Shown here one piece after another: positions 1-8,251 of a stretch of DNA of 64,000 nt (positions are counted from its first letter, which is position 1; the number at the start of each line of letters is the position of its first letter). A program made the position numbers and the translations under genes. Origin of the DNA: Bradyrhizobium sp. 149 (GTDB lineage: Bacteria; Pseudomonadota; Alphaproteobacteria; Rhizobiales; Xanthobacteraceae); NCBI RefSeq assembly GCF_023073915.1, contig NZ_JADPKK010000022.1, positions 1,860,001-1,924,000 on the forward strand. Reading direction: 5' to 3'. Under the pieces are notes generated by a model. It did no database searches. It was not told where the DNA came from and saw only the letters and a list, made by a program, of their open reading frames with translations.

Positions 1-254
1 TTCACCGCGCGGTGCAGCAGCAGCCATGAGGCGAGCTGCATCAGGCGGGTGGTCAGGCGCATGCTCTCGGTCGCATAGGTAAGGCTGACGGCGCGATCGA
101 GCGCCTTGGCCTCGGTGCGGCCGGCGCCGTCGAGATAGGCGGCGGTCTCTTCGACCAGGTCCATGCCCTCACGGAACAGGACGCCGAACGCCGCAGAATT
201 GGTGAACCGCTCGCTGAGTTGAACGAGAGCGCCTTCGGCTTGCAAACGTTCCAT
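1..254 (-). CDS. DUF1465 family protein (RcdA-like), 5' part only
   Basis: The first 84 codons are present and the 3' end runs off the window. The protein begins MERLQAEGALVQLSERF and continues with an all-helical sequence containing FREGMDLVEETAAYLDGAG and SLTYATESMRLTTRLMQLA, which I recognise as DUF1465. The family includes Caulobacter RcdA, an adaptor for cell-cycle-dependent ClpXP degradation of CtrA. The start is the only ATG near the upstream stop. The octamer TTAACCAT, a CtrA-type half-site, overlaps the start codon, but with one copy it may be chance. Family assignment is fairly sure; the RcdA role in this organism is inferred. Confidence 0.8.
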   Translation of the reverse strand, partial: MERLQAEGALVQLSERFTNSAAFGVLFREGMDLVEETAAYLDGAGRTEAKALDRAVSLTYATESMRLTTRLMQLASWLLLHRAV

Positions 255-412
255 GGTTAACGCCCCTTACGCAACTGTCTGACTGCCCGGCTTTGGCGCC
301 GGCTTATGATGAACAAATCATTGCGCGGGCCGGACGCCGAGTCCAGTGACAAGCGCGGATATGGTTTCCACGGGTCTTCCCTCCGAATTCAACCGGAGCC
401 AGTCAGTTTTTT

Positions 413-467
413 GACCCGTTTTCTTCGCGCGAACCGGTACCCACTTCGCTCGAAAACGCTTTCGAAG
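413..467. repeat. Rhizobiales-type intergenic repeat, copy 1
   Basis: The run from cccgttttcttcgcgcgaac through cacttcgctcgaaaacgctt is a dispersed intergenic element I recognise from Bradyrhizobium and relatives. A diverged copy in the opposite orientation lies at 46496-46545. It sits in the 5' flank of the DUF1465 gene, in a 546-bp gap without a convincing protein gene. Confidence 0.6.
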
Positions 468-468
468 C

Positions 469-498
469 AAAAAAAAGAGCCGCCGGAAAACCGGCGGC
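469..498 (-). terminator. Rho-independent terminator on the minus strand
   Basis: A perfect 8-bp stem (gccgccgg / ccggcggc) with a 4-base loop lies at 479-498. On the minus strand it is followed by TCTTTTTTTT, a strong U-tract. On the plus strand only three Ts follow, so termination is mainly of leftward transcripts. The nearest leftward protein gene, DUF1192, ends about 300 bp upstream, which suggests a separate short transcript. Confidence 0.75.
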
Positions 499-640
499 TT
501 TGAAAGTTGATAACAGGGAGGCGTCAAACAGAGTGGACAGGAGCCACTCGGTGTCCAAACGAGGACAGTTCCAAGTCATAAACTCGAAAGCTTAATGTGG
601 AGTAAACGAGCGATTATTTTGAGGGTTCGTTAGCCATGTC
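469..640 (-). ncRNA. Candidate small RNA ending at an intrinsic terminator
   Basis: About 140 bases on the minus strand precede the strong terminator and carry no credible protein gene. A seven-codon reading frame (MANEPSK, stop) starts at 636. The stretch is more AT-rich than its surroundings, and the next leftward gene ends 300 bp away beyond a palindromic repeat. A free-standing small RNA, or a leader peptide with attenuation, would explain the orphan terminator. The 5' end is a guess and I recognise no RNA family. Confidence 0.3.
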
Positions 641-676
641 GGTCAGTGGCCGAGTGCGCCCGCGGAACAATCTGCC

Positions 677-771
677 CGTCATGCCCGGACTTGTCCCGGG
701 CATCTACGTTCTTTCTTTTGGGCGAGAGAACAAGAGCGTGGATGGCCGGGACAAGCCCGGCCATGACGCCG
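677..771. repeat. Long palindromic repeat (cgtcatgcccgg family)
   Basis: Two inverted arms, gtcatgcccggacttgtccc and the reverse-oriented gggacaagcccggccatgac, enclose a short centre and fold into a long hairpin. I recognise this as one of the abundant intergenic palindromes of Bradyrhizobium. It lies just downstream of the DUF1192 gene and may stabilise or end its mRNA. Confidence 0.7.
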
Positions 772-801
772 TGGTAGCGATCACGCTCCTCTTCCAATCC
801 T

Positions 802-993
802 CTACGACTTGAAGATGCTGTTCGCCGCATCGCGCGAGGCGCGCTTTTTCGTGGCGGCTTCTTCCAACCTTGTGATCTCGCCCTTGAGCAGCGCGATGCG
901 CTCGGTCAGTTCCTCCACTGACAAGAGTGAGAGATCCTGTCCGATTTCATGGCTGATCTTCTTGCGCGGACGGTCGTCGTCTTCCATCGCCAT
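802..993 (-). CDS. DUF1192 domain-containing protein
   Basis: This 63-residue protein starts MAMEDDDRPRKKISHEIGQD and continues with SVEELTERIALLKGEITRLE, a short amphipathic helix likely to form a coiled coil. That is the DUF1192 pattern: small acidic-then-coiled proteins conserved in alphaproteobacteria, function unknown. The start follows a clear AGGAGG seven bases upstream; an upstream in-frame ATG at 1047 lacks one. The gene diverges from the quinone oxidoreductase. Family call is sure, function unknown. Confidence 0.85.
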   Translation of the reverse strand: MAMEDDDRPRKKISHEIGQDLSLLSVEELTERIALLKGEITRLEEAATKKRASRDAANSIFKS

Positions 994-1103
994 CCTTGTT
1001 CCTCCTGCGTTCGCGCGGCGAGCCAAGCCGAGGTTGCCAGCCTGCACCGCGCTGGCTAAGCAAAGGCCTCACGCCATCCCGCACCTTTGCTCAAGGACAC
1101 ATC

Positions 1104-2102
1104 ATGGACAAGCTGCCCGCGCAAATGACCGTGGTCGCCATCTCCAAACCCGGCGGACCGGAGGTGCTGGTGCCGGAACAACGGGCGCTGCCGCAGCCGG
1201 GTCCCGACGAGATCCTGGTCAAGGTGCAGGCCGCCGGCGTCAACCGGCCCGACGTCGCGCAGCGCTCCGGCGCCTATCCGCCGCCGCCCGGCGCCAGCGA
1301 CCTGCCCGGCCTCGAGATCGCGGGCGAAGTGGTGGCGGTCGGCCGCAACGCCAGGAAGCACAAGGTCGGCGACATCGTGATGTCGCTCGTCGCCGGCGGC
1401 GGTTATGCGCAGTACTGCATCGCCCAGGACGCCCAGGCGATGAGCGTGCCGCCGGCGCTGTCGATCAAGGAAGCCGGCGCATTGCCGGAAACCCTGATGA
1501 CGGTCTGGCACAATGTGTTCGAGCGCGGCGCGCTGAAGGCCGGTGAGACGCTGCTGATCCATGGCGGCTCTTCCGGCATCGGCACCATGGCGATCCAGCT
1601 CGCAAAAGCGTTCGGCGCGAAGGTGATCGTCACCGTGGGATCGCAGGACAAGATCGACGCCTGCCTCAAGCTCGGCGCGGATCGGGCCATCAATTACAAG
1701 GACGAAGACTTCGTCGCCGTGGTCAAGGCGGAGACGAACAATGCCGGCGCCCATCTGATCCTCGACATGGTCGCCGGCGACTATGTCGATCGCAACTATG
1801 ACGCCGCAGCCGTGGACGGCCGCATCGTGCAGATCGCGACCCTCAACGGGCCCAAGGTCAACGTCAACATCGCCAAGGTGATGGTGAAGCGCCTCACCCA
1901 TACCGGCTCGACGCTGCGCCCCCGTAGTAATGCGGACAAGGCGGCGATGGTGGCCGCCATCGAAGCGAAAGTGATGCCGCTTTTGCGCGAAGGCCGGGTC
2001 AAGCCGCTGATCGACAGCACTTTCCCGCTGGAAAAGGCCTCCGATGCGCACCGGCGGATGGAGACCTCGGCACATATTGGCAAAATTGTGTTGGAGGTCT
2101 AG
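1104..2102 (+). CDS. NAD(P)H:quinone oxidoreductase (zinc-independent MDR family, PIG3-like)
   Basis: This 332-residue medium-chain dehydrogenase/reductase has the N-terminal GroES-like part (AAGVNRPDVAQRSGAYPPPP, about residues 43-62) and a Rossmann nucleotide-binding motif GGSSGIG at 154-160. It lacks the cysteine and histidine ligands of zinc alcohol dehydrogenases. The length and the NRPDVAQR motif fit the quinone oxidoreductase/PIG3 subfamily, which reduces quinones with NADPH in the cytosol. The start is the ATG after aaggacacatc; an upstream in-frame ATG at 996 overlaps the DUF1192 5' region and has no ribosome site. Substrate is not predictable. Confidence 0.88.
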   Translation: MDKLPAQMTVVAISKPGGPEVLVPEQRALPQPGPDEILVKVQAAGVNRPDVAQRSGAYPPPPGASDLPGLEIAGEVVAVGRNARKHKVGDIVMSLVAGGGYAQYCIAQDAQAMSVPPALSIKEAGALPETLMTVWHNVFERGALKAGETLLIHGGSSGIGTMAIQLAKAFGAKVIVTVGSQDKIDACLKLGADRAINYKDEDFVAVVKAETNNAGAHLILDMVAGDYVDRNYDAAAVDGRIVQIATLNGPKVNVNIAKVMVKRLTHTGSTLRPRSNADKAAMVAAIEAKVMPLLREGRVKPLIDSTFPLEKASDAHRRMETSAHIGKIVLEV

Positions 2103-2257
2103 GCCAGCGGCCCACAGGACAAGCCGGAAACCCTTTGATTTTCCTTGCTTTCGTGGCATCTATCGCGACGCACCGAACCATCTTGTTCCGTTCGGAAAAC
2201 GCCGTGCACCGATAGAGGCTGCACCGAAGAGTTTGCGTCGAACGCGGAGAACTGACC

Positions 2258-5134
2258 TTGCGTCTGATCAGGTGCCTCGCGCCCATAGCGCTGGGCCTCA
2301 TGATTCTCGTCTGCGCGTTCCCGGCGCGCGCGCTGGACGCTGTCAGCGTCCGCGGTGACGCGCCCGCGATCGACCTCACCGGCGTGCTCGAGCATCAGCG
2401 CAGCGACGCCGACCGTATCCAGGTCTCCACCGCGCCCGGCACTGACGGCATCGTCCGCCGCATCGAGGTGCGCGCCCGCGAAGGTGGCCAGAACTGGGTG
2501 GTGTTCGCGCTCGCCAACAACACCGACGACCAGCTCGACCGTCTGATCGTCGCCCCGCATTATCGCATCGTCTCCTCGGGGCTGCTCTGGCCCGACCTCG
2601 GGCTGTCGCGCATCGCGACCATCACGCCCTCGACCGGCGACCGGCCGGAGCGGCAGGAGAGCCCCACCGCCGACGTCTTCCGCATCACCCTCGACCCTGG
2701 CGCCGTCATCACCTTCGTCGCGGAGCTGCGCACCGACAAGCTGCCGCAGCTCTATCTGTGGGAGCCGGAAGCCTACAAGGACAAGGTCAACTCGTTCACG
2801 CTGTACCAGGGCATCGTGATCGGCATCTCAGGGCTCCTCGCTCTCGTTCTCACCATTCTGTTCGTGGTCAAGGGCAGCATCATGTTCCCGGCCGCCGCGG
2901 CGCTGGCCTGGGCGGTGCTGGTCTATATCGGCGTCGATTTCGGCTTCTGGGGCAAGGTGCTCGACATGTCGAACAACGCCGAGCGCATCTGGCGCGCGGC
3001 GGGTGAGGCGATCCTGGCGGCGACGCTGCTGGTGTTCCTGTTCGCCTATCTCAATCTCAGTCGATGGCACGTGCGCTATTCCCACATCACGGTGGGCTGG
3101 CTCGCGTTCCTGGGCTCGCTGGTGGCGCTCGCCCTGTTCGACCCCGCCGTAGCCTCCGGCATCGCACGCATCTCGCTGGTGCTGATCGCCTTCGCCGGGT
3201 TCGCGCTGATCGTCTATCTCTCCACCCACGGCTTCGACCGCGCGGTGCTGCTGATCCCGACCTGGTTCCTGCTGGTGGTCTGGGTGATCGCGGCCGGCAT
3301 GACGGTCGCGGGCTCCGTCACCAACGACATCGTCGGCCCTGCGCTGCTCGGCGGCCTCGTGCTGATCGTGATGCTGATCGGCTTCACGGTGATGCAGCAT
3401 GCGTTCGCGGGCGGCGGCGCCACCACCGGCGTCGTCTCCGACATCGAGCGCCGCGCGCTGGCGCTGGCCGGATCCGGCGATTTGATCTGGGACTGGGACG
3501 TTTCCGCCGACAAGGTCTTCACCAGCCCCGAGACCGAAGCCCTGCTCGGCCTCAAGCGCGGCACGCTGGAAGGTCCGGCCGCCTCGTGGCTGGAGGTGCT
3601 GCACCCGCTCGACCAGGATCGTTTCCGCGCCGCGCTCGACAGCGTGCTCGACCAGCGCCGCGGCCGCCTGGTGCAGGATTTCCGCCTGCGCACGCCGGAC
3701 GGTCACTTCATGTGGTTCGCGCTGAAGGCGCGCCCCGTCGTCGGCTCCGACGGCGAGGTCTCGCGCGTGGTCGGCACCCTCACCGACGTCACTGAGCTCC
3801 GCAACGCCGAGGAGCGCTTGCTGCACGATTCCGTGCATGACAACCTCACCGGCCTGCCCAACCGCAAACTGTTCATGGACCGGCTCGGCGCCGTCGCGCA
3901 TTTCGCCAAGACCATGCCGACACTGCGGCCGACGCTGATGGTGATCGACCTCGACCGCTTCAAGCAGGTCAACGATTCCGTCGGCATCGCGGTCGGGGAT
4001 TCCATCCTGCTGACGCTGGCCCGCCGGCTCACCCGCATCCTGAAGCCGCAGGATACGCTGGCGCGGCTCGCCGGCGATCAGTTCGGCCTGATCCTGCTCT
4101 CGGAGCAGGACCCCGCCCGCATCACCGCCTTCGCCGAGACCATCCGCAAGACCATCCGCGCGCCGATCGCCTTCAATGAACGCGAGATTTTTCTCACGGC
4201 CTCGATCGGCCTGGCGCTCTCTGATCCGCAGACACAGCTCACCGACGAGATCATCAAGGACGCCGAGCTGGCGATGTACCACTCCAAGCGCATCGGCGGC
4301 GACCGCATCGACGTCTACAAGTCCGCGATGCGCGCGCGGAAAACCGACCGGCTGACGCTCGAGAGCGAACTGCGCCGCGCCATCGAGCGGCAGGAGCTCA
4401 CGATCCTGTACCAGCCGATCGTGCGGCTGGAAGACCGTTCGGTCGCCGGCTTCGAGGCGCTGGTGCGCTGGGACCATCCCAAGCTCGGACGCATGGCGCC
4501 GTCGGAATTCATCACCATTGCCGAAGAGACCGGCCTGATCATCGACCTCGGCATGTTCGTGCTCGACCAGACTGCCAAGCAGCTCTCGATCTGGCAGCGT
4601 GCAATGCGCTCGCGCGAGCCGATCTTCGCATCCGTCAACGTCTCCTCGCGGCAATTGCTGCGCCACGATTTGATCCACGACATCCGCACCGTGCTGTCGC
4701 GCTCCTCGGTCGCGCGCGGCACGCTGAAGCTGGAATTGACGGAATCGCTGGTGATGGAGAATCCGGAGCACGCGGCGCAGATGCTGACGCGCATCCGCGA
4801 GCTCGGCACCGGACTGTCGCTCGACGATTTCGGCACCGGCCATTCCTCGCTGGCCTATCTGCAGCGCTTCCCGTTCGACACCATCAAGATCGACCAGTCC
4901 TTCGTGCGCACCGGCAATCGCGGCACCCGTCCGGTGATCCTGAAGTCGATCATCGCGCTCGCGCACGACCTCGGCATGGACGTTGTCGCCGAAGGCGCCG
5001 AGACCGATTCCGACGCGGTCGAGCTCTACCAGATGGGCTGCGAATACGCGCAGGGCTTTGCCTTCGGCGAACCCATGGACGCCGATGCCGCGATGCGCCT
5101 GCTCACGGAAGTGCGTCTGGAAGCAGCGAGCTGA
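2258..5134 (+). CDS. Membrane-bound PAS-GGDEF-EAL protein, probable c-di-GMP phosphodiesterase
   Basis: This 958-residue protein has a signal peptide (1-26), a periplasmic domain to about 175, seven or so membrane segments (about 178-385), a PAS domain (about 400-510), GGDEF (about 525-690) and EAL (about 705-955). The GGDEF signature is degenerate (AGDQF at about 600), so cyclase activity is unlikely. The EAL domain keeps EALVRW and DDFGTGHSSL, the metal-binding and catalytic signatures of active phosphodiesterases. The layout resembles 7TM-DISM sensors. Translation starts at a TTG preceded by ggaga. Signal and pathway are unknown. Confidence 0.9.
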   Translation: MRLIRCLAPIALGLMILVCAFPARALDAVSVRGDAPAIDLTGVLEHQRSDADRIQVSTAPGTDGIVRRIEVRAREGGQNWVVFALANNTDDQLDRLIVAPHYRIVSSGLLWPDLGLSRIATITPSTGDRPERQESPTADVFRITLDPGAVITFVAELRTDKLPQLYLWEPEAYKDKVNSFTLYQGIVIGISGLLALVLTILFVVKGSIMFPAAAALAWAVLVYIGVDFGFWGKVLDMSNNAERIWRAAGEAILAATLLVFLFAYLNLSRWHVRYSHITVGWLAFLGSLVALALFDPAVASGIARISLVLIAFAGFALIVYLSTHGFDRAVLLIPTWFLLVVWVIAAGMTVAGSVTNDIVGPALLGGLVLIVMLIGFTVMQHAFAGGGATTGVVSDIERRALALAGSGDLIWDWDVSADKVFTSPETEALLGLKRGTLEGPAASWLEVLHPLDQDRFRAALDSVLDQRRGRLVQDFRLRTPDGHFMWFALKARPVVGSDGEVSRVVGTLTDVTELRNAEERLLHDSVHDNLTGLPNRKLFMDRLGAVAHFAKTMPTLRPTLMVIDLDRFKQVNDSVGIAVGDSILLTLARRLTRILKPQDTLARLAGDQFGLILLSEQDPARITAFAETIRKTIRAPIAFNEREIFLTASIGLALSDPQTQLTDEIIKDAELAMYHSKRIGGDRIDVYKSAMRARKTDRLTLESELRRAIERQELTILYQPIVRLEDRSVAGFEALVRWDHPKLGRMAPSEFITIAEETGLIIDLGMFVLDQTAKQLSIWQRAMRSREPIFASVNVSSRQLLRHDLIHDIRTVLSRSSVARGTLKLELTESLVMENPEHAAQMLTRIRELGTGLSLDDFGTGHSSLAYLQRFPFDTIKIDQSFVRTGNRGTRPVILKSIIALAHDLGMDVVAEGAETDSDAVELYQMGCEYAQGFAFGEPMDADAAMRLLTEVRLEAAS

Positions 5135-5146
5135 CTTTCCTTCGCC

Positions 5147-5416
5147 TCACCCCGGCCTGCGCCTGTCGCCCTTCCGCTTCGTGAACCGCACGCTCTGGCC
5201 GTCCGGCATCCGCGTCGCCACAAAGCCCGCGGCGAGGCAGGCTTCGCGCTGCGGCATCTGGATGTCCGGGCTGCGCAGAGTGTCCCACCATGAGGCACGA
5301 TTTGCCGCGCGCGGCAGGGCCGCGCCGATGATCTCCTCGATCTGTTCGTAGGTCAGCACGAATTCCGCCTGCTTCTGCCGCATCAGATAATCGCGCAACG
5401 CGTCGTAATCGTTCAC
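5147..5416 (-). CDS. Small conserved hypothetical protein (DUF7662-like)
   Basis: An 89-residue soluble protein starting at GTG with GAGGAC just upstream reads NDYDALRDYLMRQKQAEFVL, then EQIEEIIGAALPRAA and ASWWDTL. The combination of a short helix, an EEIIG-LP segment and a WW pair resembles the DUF7662 family found in many bacteria without known role. It converges on the GGDEF-EAL gene and diverges from the next diguanylate cyclase. I cannot assign a function. An earlier in-frame ATG at 5455 would add 13 residues but lacks a ribosome site. Confidence 0.65.
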   Translation of the reverse strand: MNDYDALRDYLMRQKQAEFVLTYEQIEEIIGAALPRAANRASWWDTLRSPDIQMPQREACLAAGFVATRMPDGQSVRFTKRKGDRRRPG

Positions 5417-5560
5417 CGCTGTCCTCTTCGCTGGTCGAAGGCCCGCTTTGCCCAAAAACGTGCGCCGCCGAAACCGATTTTTAACTCATTCCGGCAGCGC
5501 CGTCCCGGCTTAAACACTACTCAAGCTTTCGGGCGCATTGACTCGTGTCGGGAGCAAACG

Positions 5561-7057
5561 ATGTTGTCTGGACCGCGCGAAGTCATGGCCCGTAGGCCAT
5601 GGCGGCTTTCGGCGAAGCTGCTGATCATCTCGTCCGTGGTGACGGTGATCGGCTTTTCCGCCATTTGCGTCAACGTCATGCTGGACATGCGCCACGGCGA
5701 GGAGGCGCTCGCCCGCCAGACGCTGGAAAACCTCGCAACGACCATCGAATCCGACGTCAGCCGCAACATCGAGATTTACGATTTAGCCCTCAAGGCCGTG
5801 GCCAGCAACATGCTGCTGCCGGAGATCGCCACGGTCTCCAAGCCGATCCGTCACCTCATCCTGTTCGATCATGCGACCACGGCGAGGCATTTCGGCGCCA
5901 TCCAGGTGTTCGATGCCGAGGGCCGGCTGACTATCGACGCCTCCACGCTGGATCCCATGCCGGCGAACCGGAGTGAGGAGGAGTACTTCAAGAATCATCG
6001 CGACAATCCCGGCGCCGGGCTCTTCATCAGCCGTCCCATGCTGTTCCGCGGCGCCTATTCGATCGTGCTGAGCCGGCGCATCAGCGACACCGACGGCGGT
6101 TTCCTCGGCGTCGTCGCCGGCTCGATCCGCTTCAGCTATTTCCACGAATTGTTCGAGCGGCTGAACCTCGATGCCGACGACACCATCACCGTGCTCAGGC
6201 GCGACCGCACCATCATGATGCGGCGGCCGTTCGACCTCGAGGTAATCGGCACGAACCTGAGCGATCGGCGGACCTGGAACGCCGACAATCTCCGGGTCGG
6301 CGCCTCCTATGCGGGCCAGGGCCCGATCGATCCGACGCCCCGCCTCTACGTCCGCAGCACCGGCTCCGGACCGCTATTCGTGGTGGCAGGCAAGCCATTG
6401 AACGCCGTGTTCGAGCTCTGGCAGAGGGAAGCCTACCGCATCGGCGCCGTGGTCCTGGCGCTCAACCTGTTCATGCTGGCCTCGACGCTGGTGCTCGCGC
6501 GCGAGATCGGCCGGCGTGCCGAGGCCGAGCGCAAGCTCGAGGAGATGGCGACGACGGACGCGCTCACCGGCCTGAAGAACCGCCGCAAGTTCGACCAAAT
6601 GATCGACGTCGAATGGCGCCGCGCGATGCGGCAGAAGACCCCGATCGCGCTGCTGATGATCGATGCCGATCACTTCAAGGCTTACAACGACACGTTCGGC
6701 CATCAGGCCGGCGACCAGGTGCTGGTCGGCATCGCCATCTGCATTTCCGATTCGGTGAGCCGCGCCGGCGACTGCGCCGCGCGCTATGGCGGCGAGGAAT
6801 TCGCCGTGCTGCTGCCGGGCACCTCGGTCACCGACGCCTTCAAGGTTGCCGAGAAGATCCGCACCAAGGTGCAGGGCTGGTCCGACGACCAGACGAGTTC
6901 GACCGTCTCCTGCGGCATCGCGAGCCTCGTTCCTACCACGGGCATGGACTGGCCGCTCCTGGTCGCCGCCGCCGACAAGGCGCTCTACGCCGCAAAAGCC
7001 GGCGGCCGCAACCAGTCGGTGGTCGCGAGCTTGCCGACGCTTTCGCTGGCGGCGTGA
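5561..7057 (+). CDS. Diguanylate cyclase with periplasmic PDC/Cache sensor
   Basis: This 498-residue protein has two membrane helices (about 19-41 and 294-316) flanking a PDC/Cache-like sensor domain, followed by a GGDEF domain (about 330-490). The active-site motif is GGEEF (about 409-413), preceded five residues earlier by RAGD, the RxxD inhibitory site. It should therefore make c-di-GMP and be product-inhibited. There is no EAL domain. Its neighbour at 2258 has the opposite profile (dead GGDEF, intact EAL), so the two may act as an antagonistic pair, which is inference. Confidence 0.9.
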   Translation: MLSGPREVMARRPWRLSAKLLIISSVVTVIGFSAICVNVMLDMRHGEEALARQTLENLATTIESDVSRNIEIYDLALKAVASNMLLPEIATVSKPIRHLILFDHATTARHFGAIQVFDAEGRLTIDASTLDPMPANRSEEEYFKNHRDNPGAGLFISRPMLFRGAYSIVLSRRISDTDGGFLGVVAGSIRFSYFHELFERLNLDADDTITVLRRDRTIMMRRPFDLEVIGTNLSDRRTWNADNLRVGASYAGQGPIDPTPRLYVRSTGSGPLFVVAGKPLNAVFELWQREAYRIGAVVLALNLFMLASTLVLAREIGRRAEAERKLEEMATTDALTGLKNRRKFDQMIDVEWRRAMRQKTPIALLMIDADHFKAYNDTFGHQAGDQVLVGIAICISDSVSRAGDCAARYGGEEFAVLLPGTSVTDAFKVAEKIRTKVQGWSDDQTSSTVSCGIASLVPTTGMDWPLLVAAADKALYAAKAGGRNQSVVASLPTLSLAA

Positions 7058-7076
7058 GGCCCGCTGCCTGTCGCCA

Positions 7077-7163
7077 TCATTGCGAGGAGCTCTTGCGACG
7101 AACAATCCAGAGTCTTTCCGCGGGAAGCGTTCTGGATTGCTTCGCTTCGCTCGCAATGACGCG
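7077..7163. repeat. Palindromic repeat (cattgcgag family)
   Basis: The arms tcattgcgaggag and ctcgcaatgacg, with inner arms caatccag and ctggattg, form a hairpin of about 85 bases between the convergent diguanylate cyclase and galU genes. It is a common intergenic palindrome type in Bradyrhizobium and may act as a bidirectional terminator or mRNA stabiliser. Confidence 0.7.
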
Positions 7164-7179
7164 TGGAAGCAGCTGACGG

Positions 7180-8055
7180 CTACTGCCCCAGATACTTCTT
7201 CATCTCCGCGATCAGCCCGTCGCGCAGCTCGGGGCGCTGCAGGCCGTAGGCGATGTTGGCGCGGAGGAAGCCGGGCTTGGAGCCGCAATCATGGCGCTCG
7301 CCCTCGAACTCGACGCCGTAGAACCTTTGCGATTTGGCGAGGCCGATCATGGCGTCGGTGAGCTGGATCTCGCCGCCGGCGCCGCGCTCCTGGGTCTCCA
7401 GGATCTTGAAGATCTCCGGCTGCAGGATATAGCGACCGGTGATCGAGAGATTGGAAGGCGCGGTGCCCTTGGCCGGCTTCTCGACCATGCCGTCGACCTC
7501 GAACATCTTGCCGGTGCGTTTGCCGACGCCGCAGATGCCGTATTGATGGGTGAGATGGTCGGGCACCGCCTCGACCGCGATGATGTTGGATTTCTCGCCG
7601 AGCTTGCTGGCAGTCTCGATCATCTGCTTCAGGCAGCCGGGCGAATTGAGCACGAGCTCGTCGGGCAGCACGACCGCGAACGGCTCGTTGCCGACGATGT
7701 CGCGCGCGCACCAGACCGCGTGGCCGAGGCCGAGCGGCGCCTGCTGACGGGTGAAGCTGACGGCGCCGGCCTCCGGCTGGTTCTGCGCCAGAATCTCCTG
7801 CTCGGCCTTCTTGCCGCGCGCAGCTAGCGTCGCATCGAGCTCGAACATCTTGTCGAAGTGATCTTCGATGACATTCTTGTTGCGGCCGGTGACGAAGATG
7901 AAATGCTCGATGCCGGCCTCCCGCGCCTCGTCATAGACGTACTGGATCAACGGCTTGTCGACGATGGTCAGCATTTCCTTCGGCATCGCCTTGGTGGCGG
8001 GCAGGACGCGGGTGCCGAGGCCGGCGACGGGGAATACGGCTTTGCGAATTTTCAT
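7180..8055 (-). CDS. galU: UTP-glucose-1-phosphate uridylyltransferase
   Basis: This 291-residue protein starts MKIRKAVFPVAGLGTRVLPA and has the nucleotidyltransferase signature GLGTRVLPATKAMPKEM (about 12-28) and VVLPDELV near residue 130. Length and sequence fit bacterial GalU. It makes UDP-glucose from UTP and glucose-1-phosphate in the cytosol, feeding exopolysaccharide, lipopolysaccharide and periplasmic glucan synthesis. It diverges from the lytic transglycosylase gene. The OpgC gene at 44.6 kb belongs to the same glucan pathway but is not linked. High confidence. Confidence 0.96.
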   Translation of the reverse strand: MKIRKAVFPVAGLGTRVLPATKAMPKEMLTIVDKPLIQYVYDEAREAGIEHFIFVTGRNKNVIEDHFDKMFELDATLAARGKKAEQEILAQNQPEAGAVSFTRQQAPLGLGHAVWCARDIVGNEPFAVVLPDELVLNSPGCLKQMIETASKLGEKSNIIAVEAVPDHLTHQYGICGVGKRTGKMFEVDGMVEKPAKGTAPSNLSITGRYILQPEIFKILETQERGAGGEIQLTDAMIGLAKSQRFYGVEFEGERHDCGSKPGFLRANIAYGLQRPELRDGLIAEMKKYLGQ

Positions 8056-8251
8056 GGGATGGGTCGAATACCTGAGGAAGGGAGCAATGGCATCTTGCTA
8101 GCTTGTTTGCAGCCGCTAACAAAGGCGGATGTGGGGCCTCGCCCTCGCGAAGTTAAGAAAAAGGCCGTCACCAAAACTTCACCTTTGTTAAGCTAGTGGC
8201 AACCGTAACCGGGCCTTCTGAAGGCAAATTTTCAGGCCGACGGGTGAACTG

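Noticed and set aside
252..259. TTAACCAT, a CtrA-type half-site over the start codon of the DUF1465 gene
   Set aside because: A single octamer overlapping an ATG can arise by chance and no second half-site at proper spacing is visible.
306..503. Plus-strand 65-codon frame in the gap after the DUF1465 gene
   Set aside because: It runs through a dispersed repeat and into the terminator hairpin; no recognisable protein.
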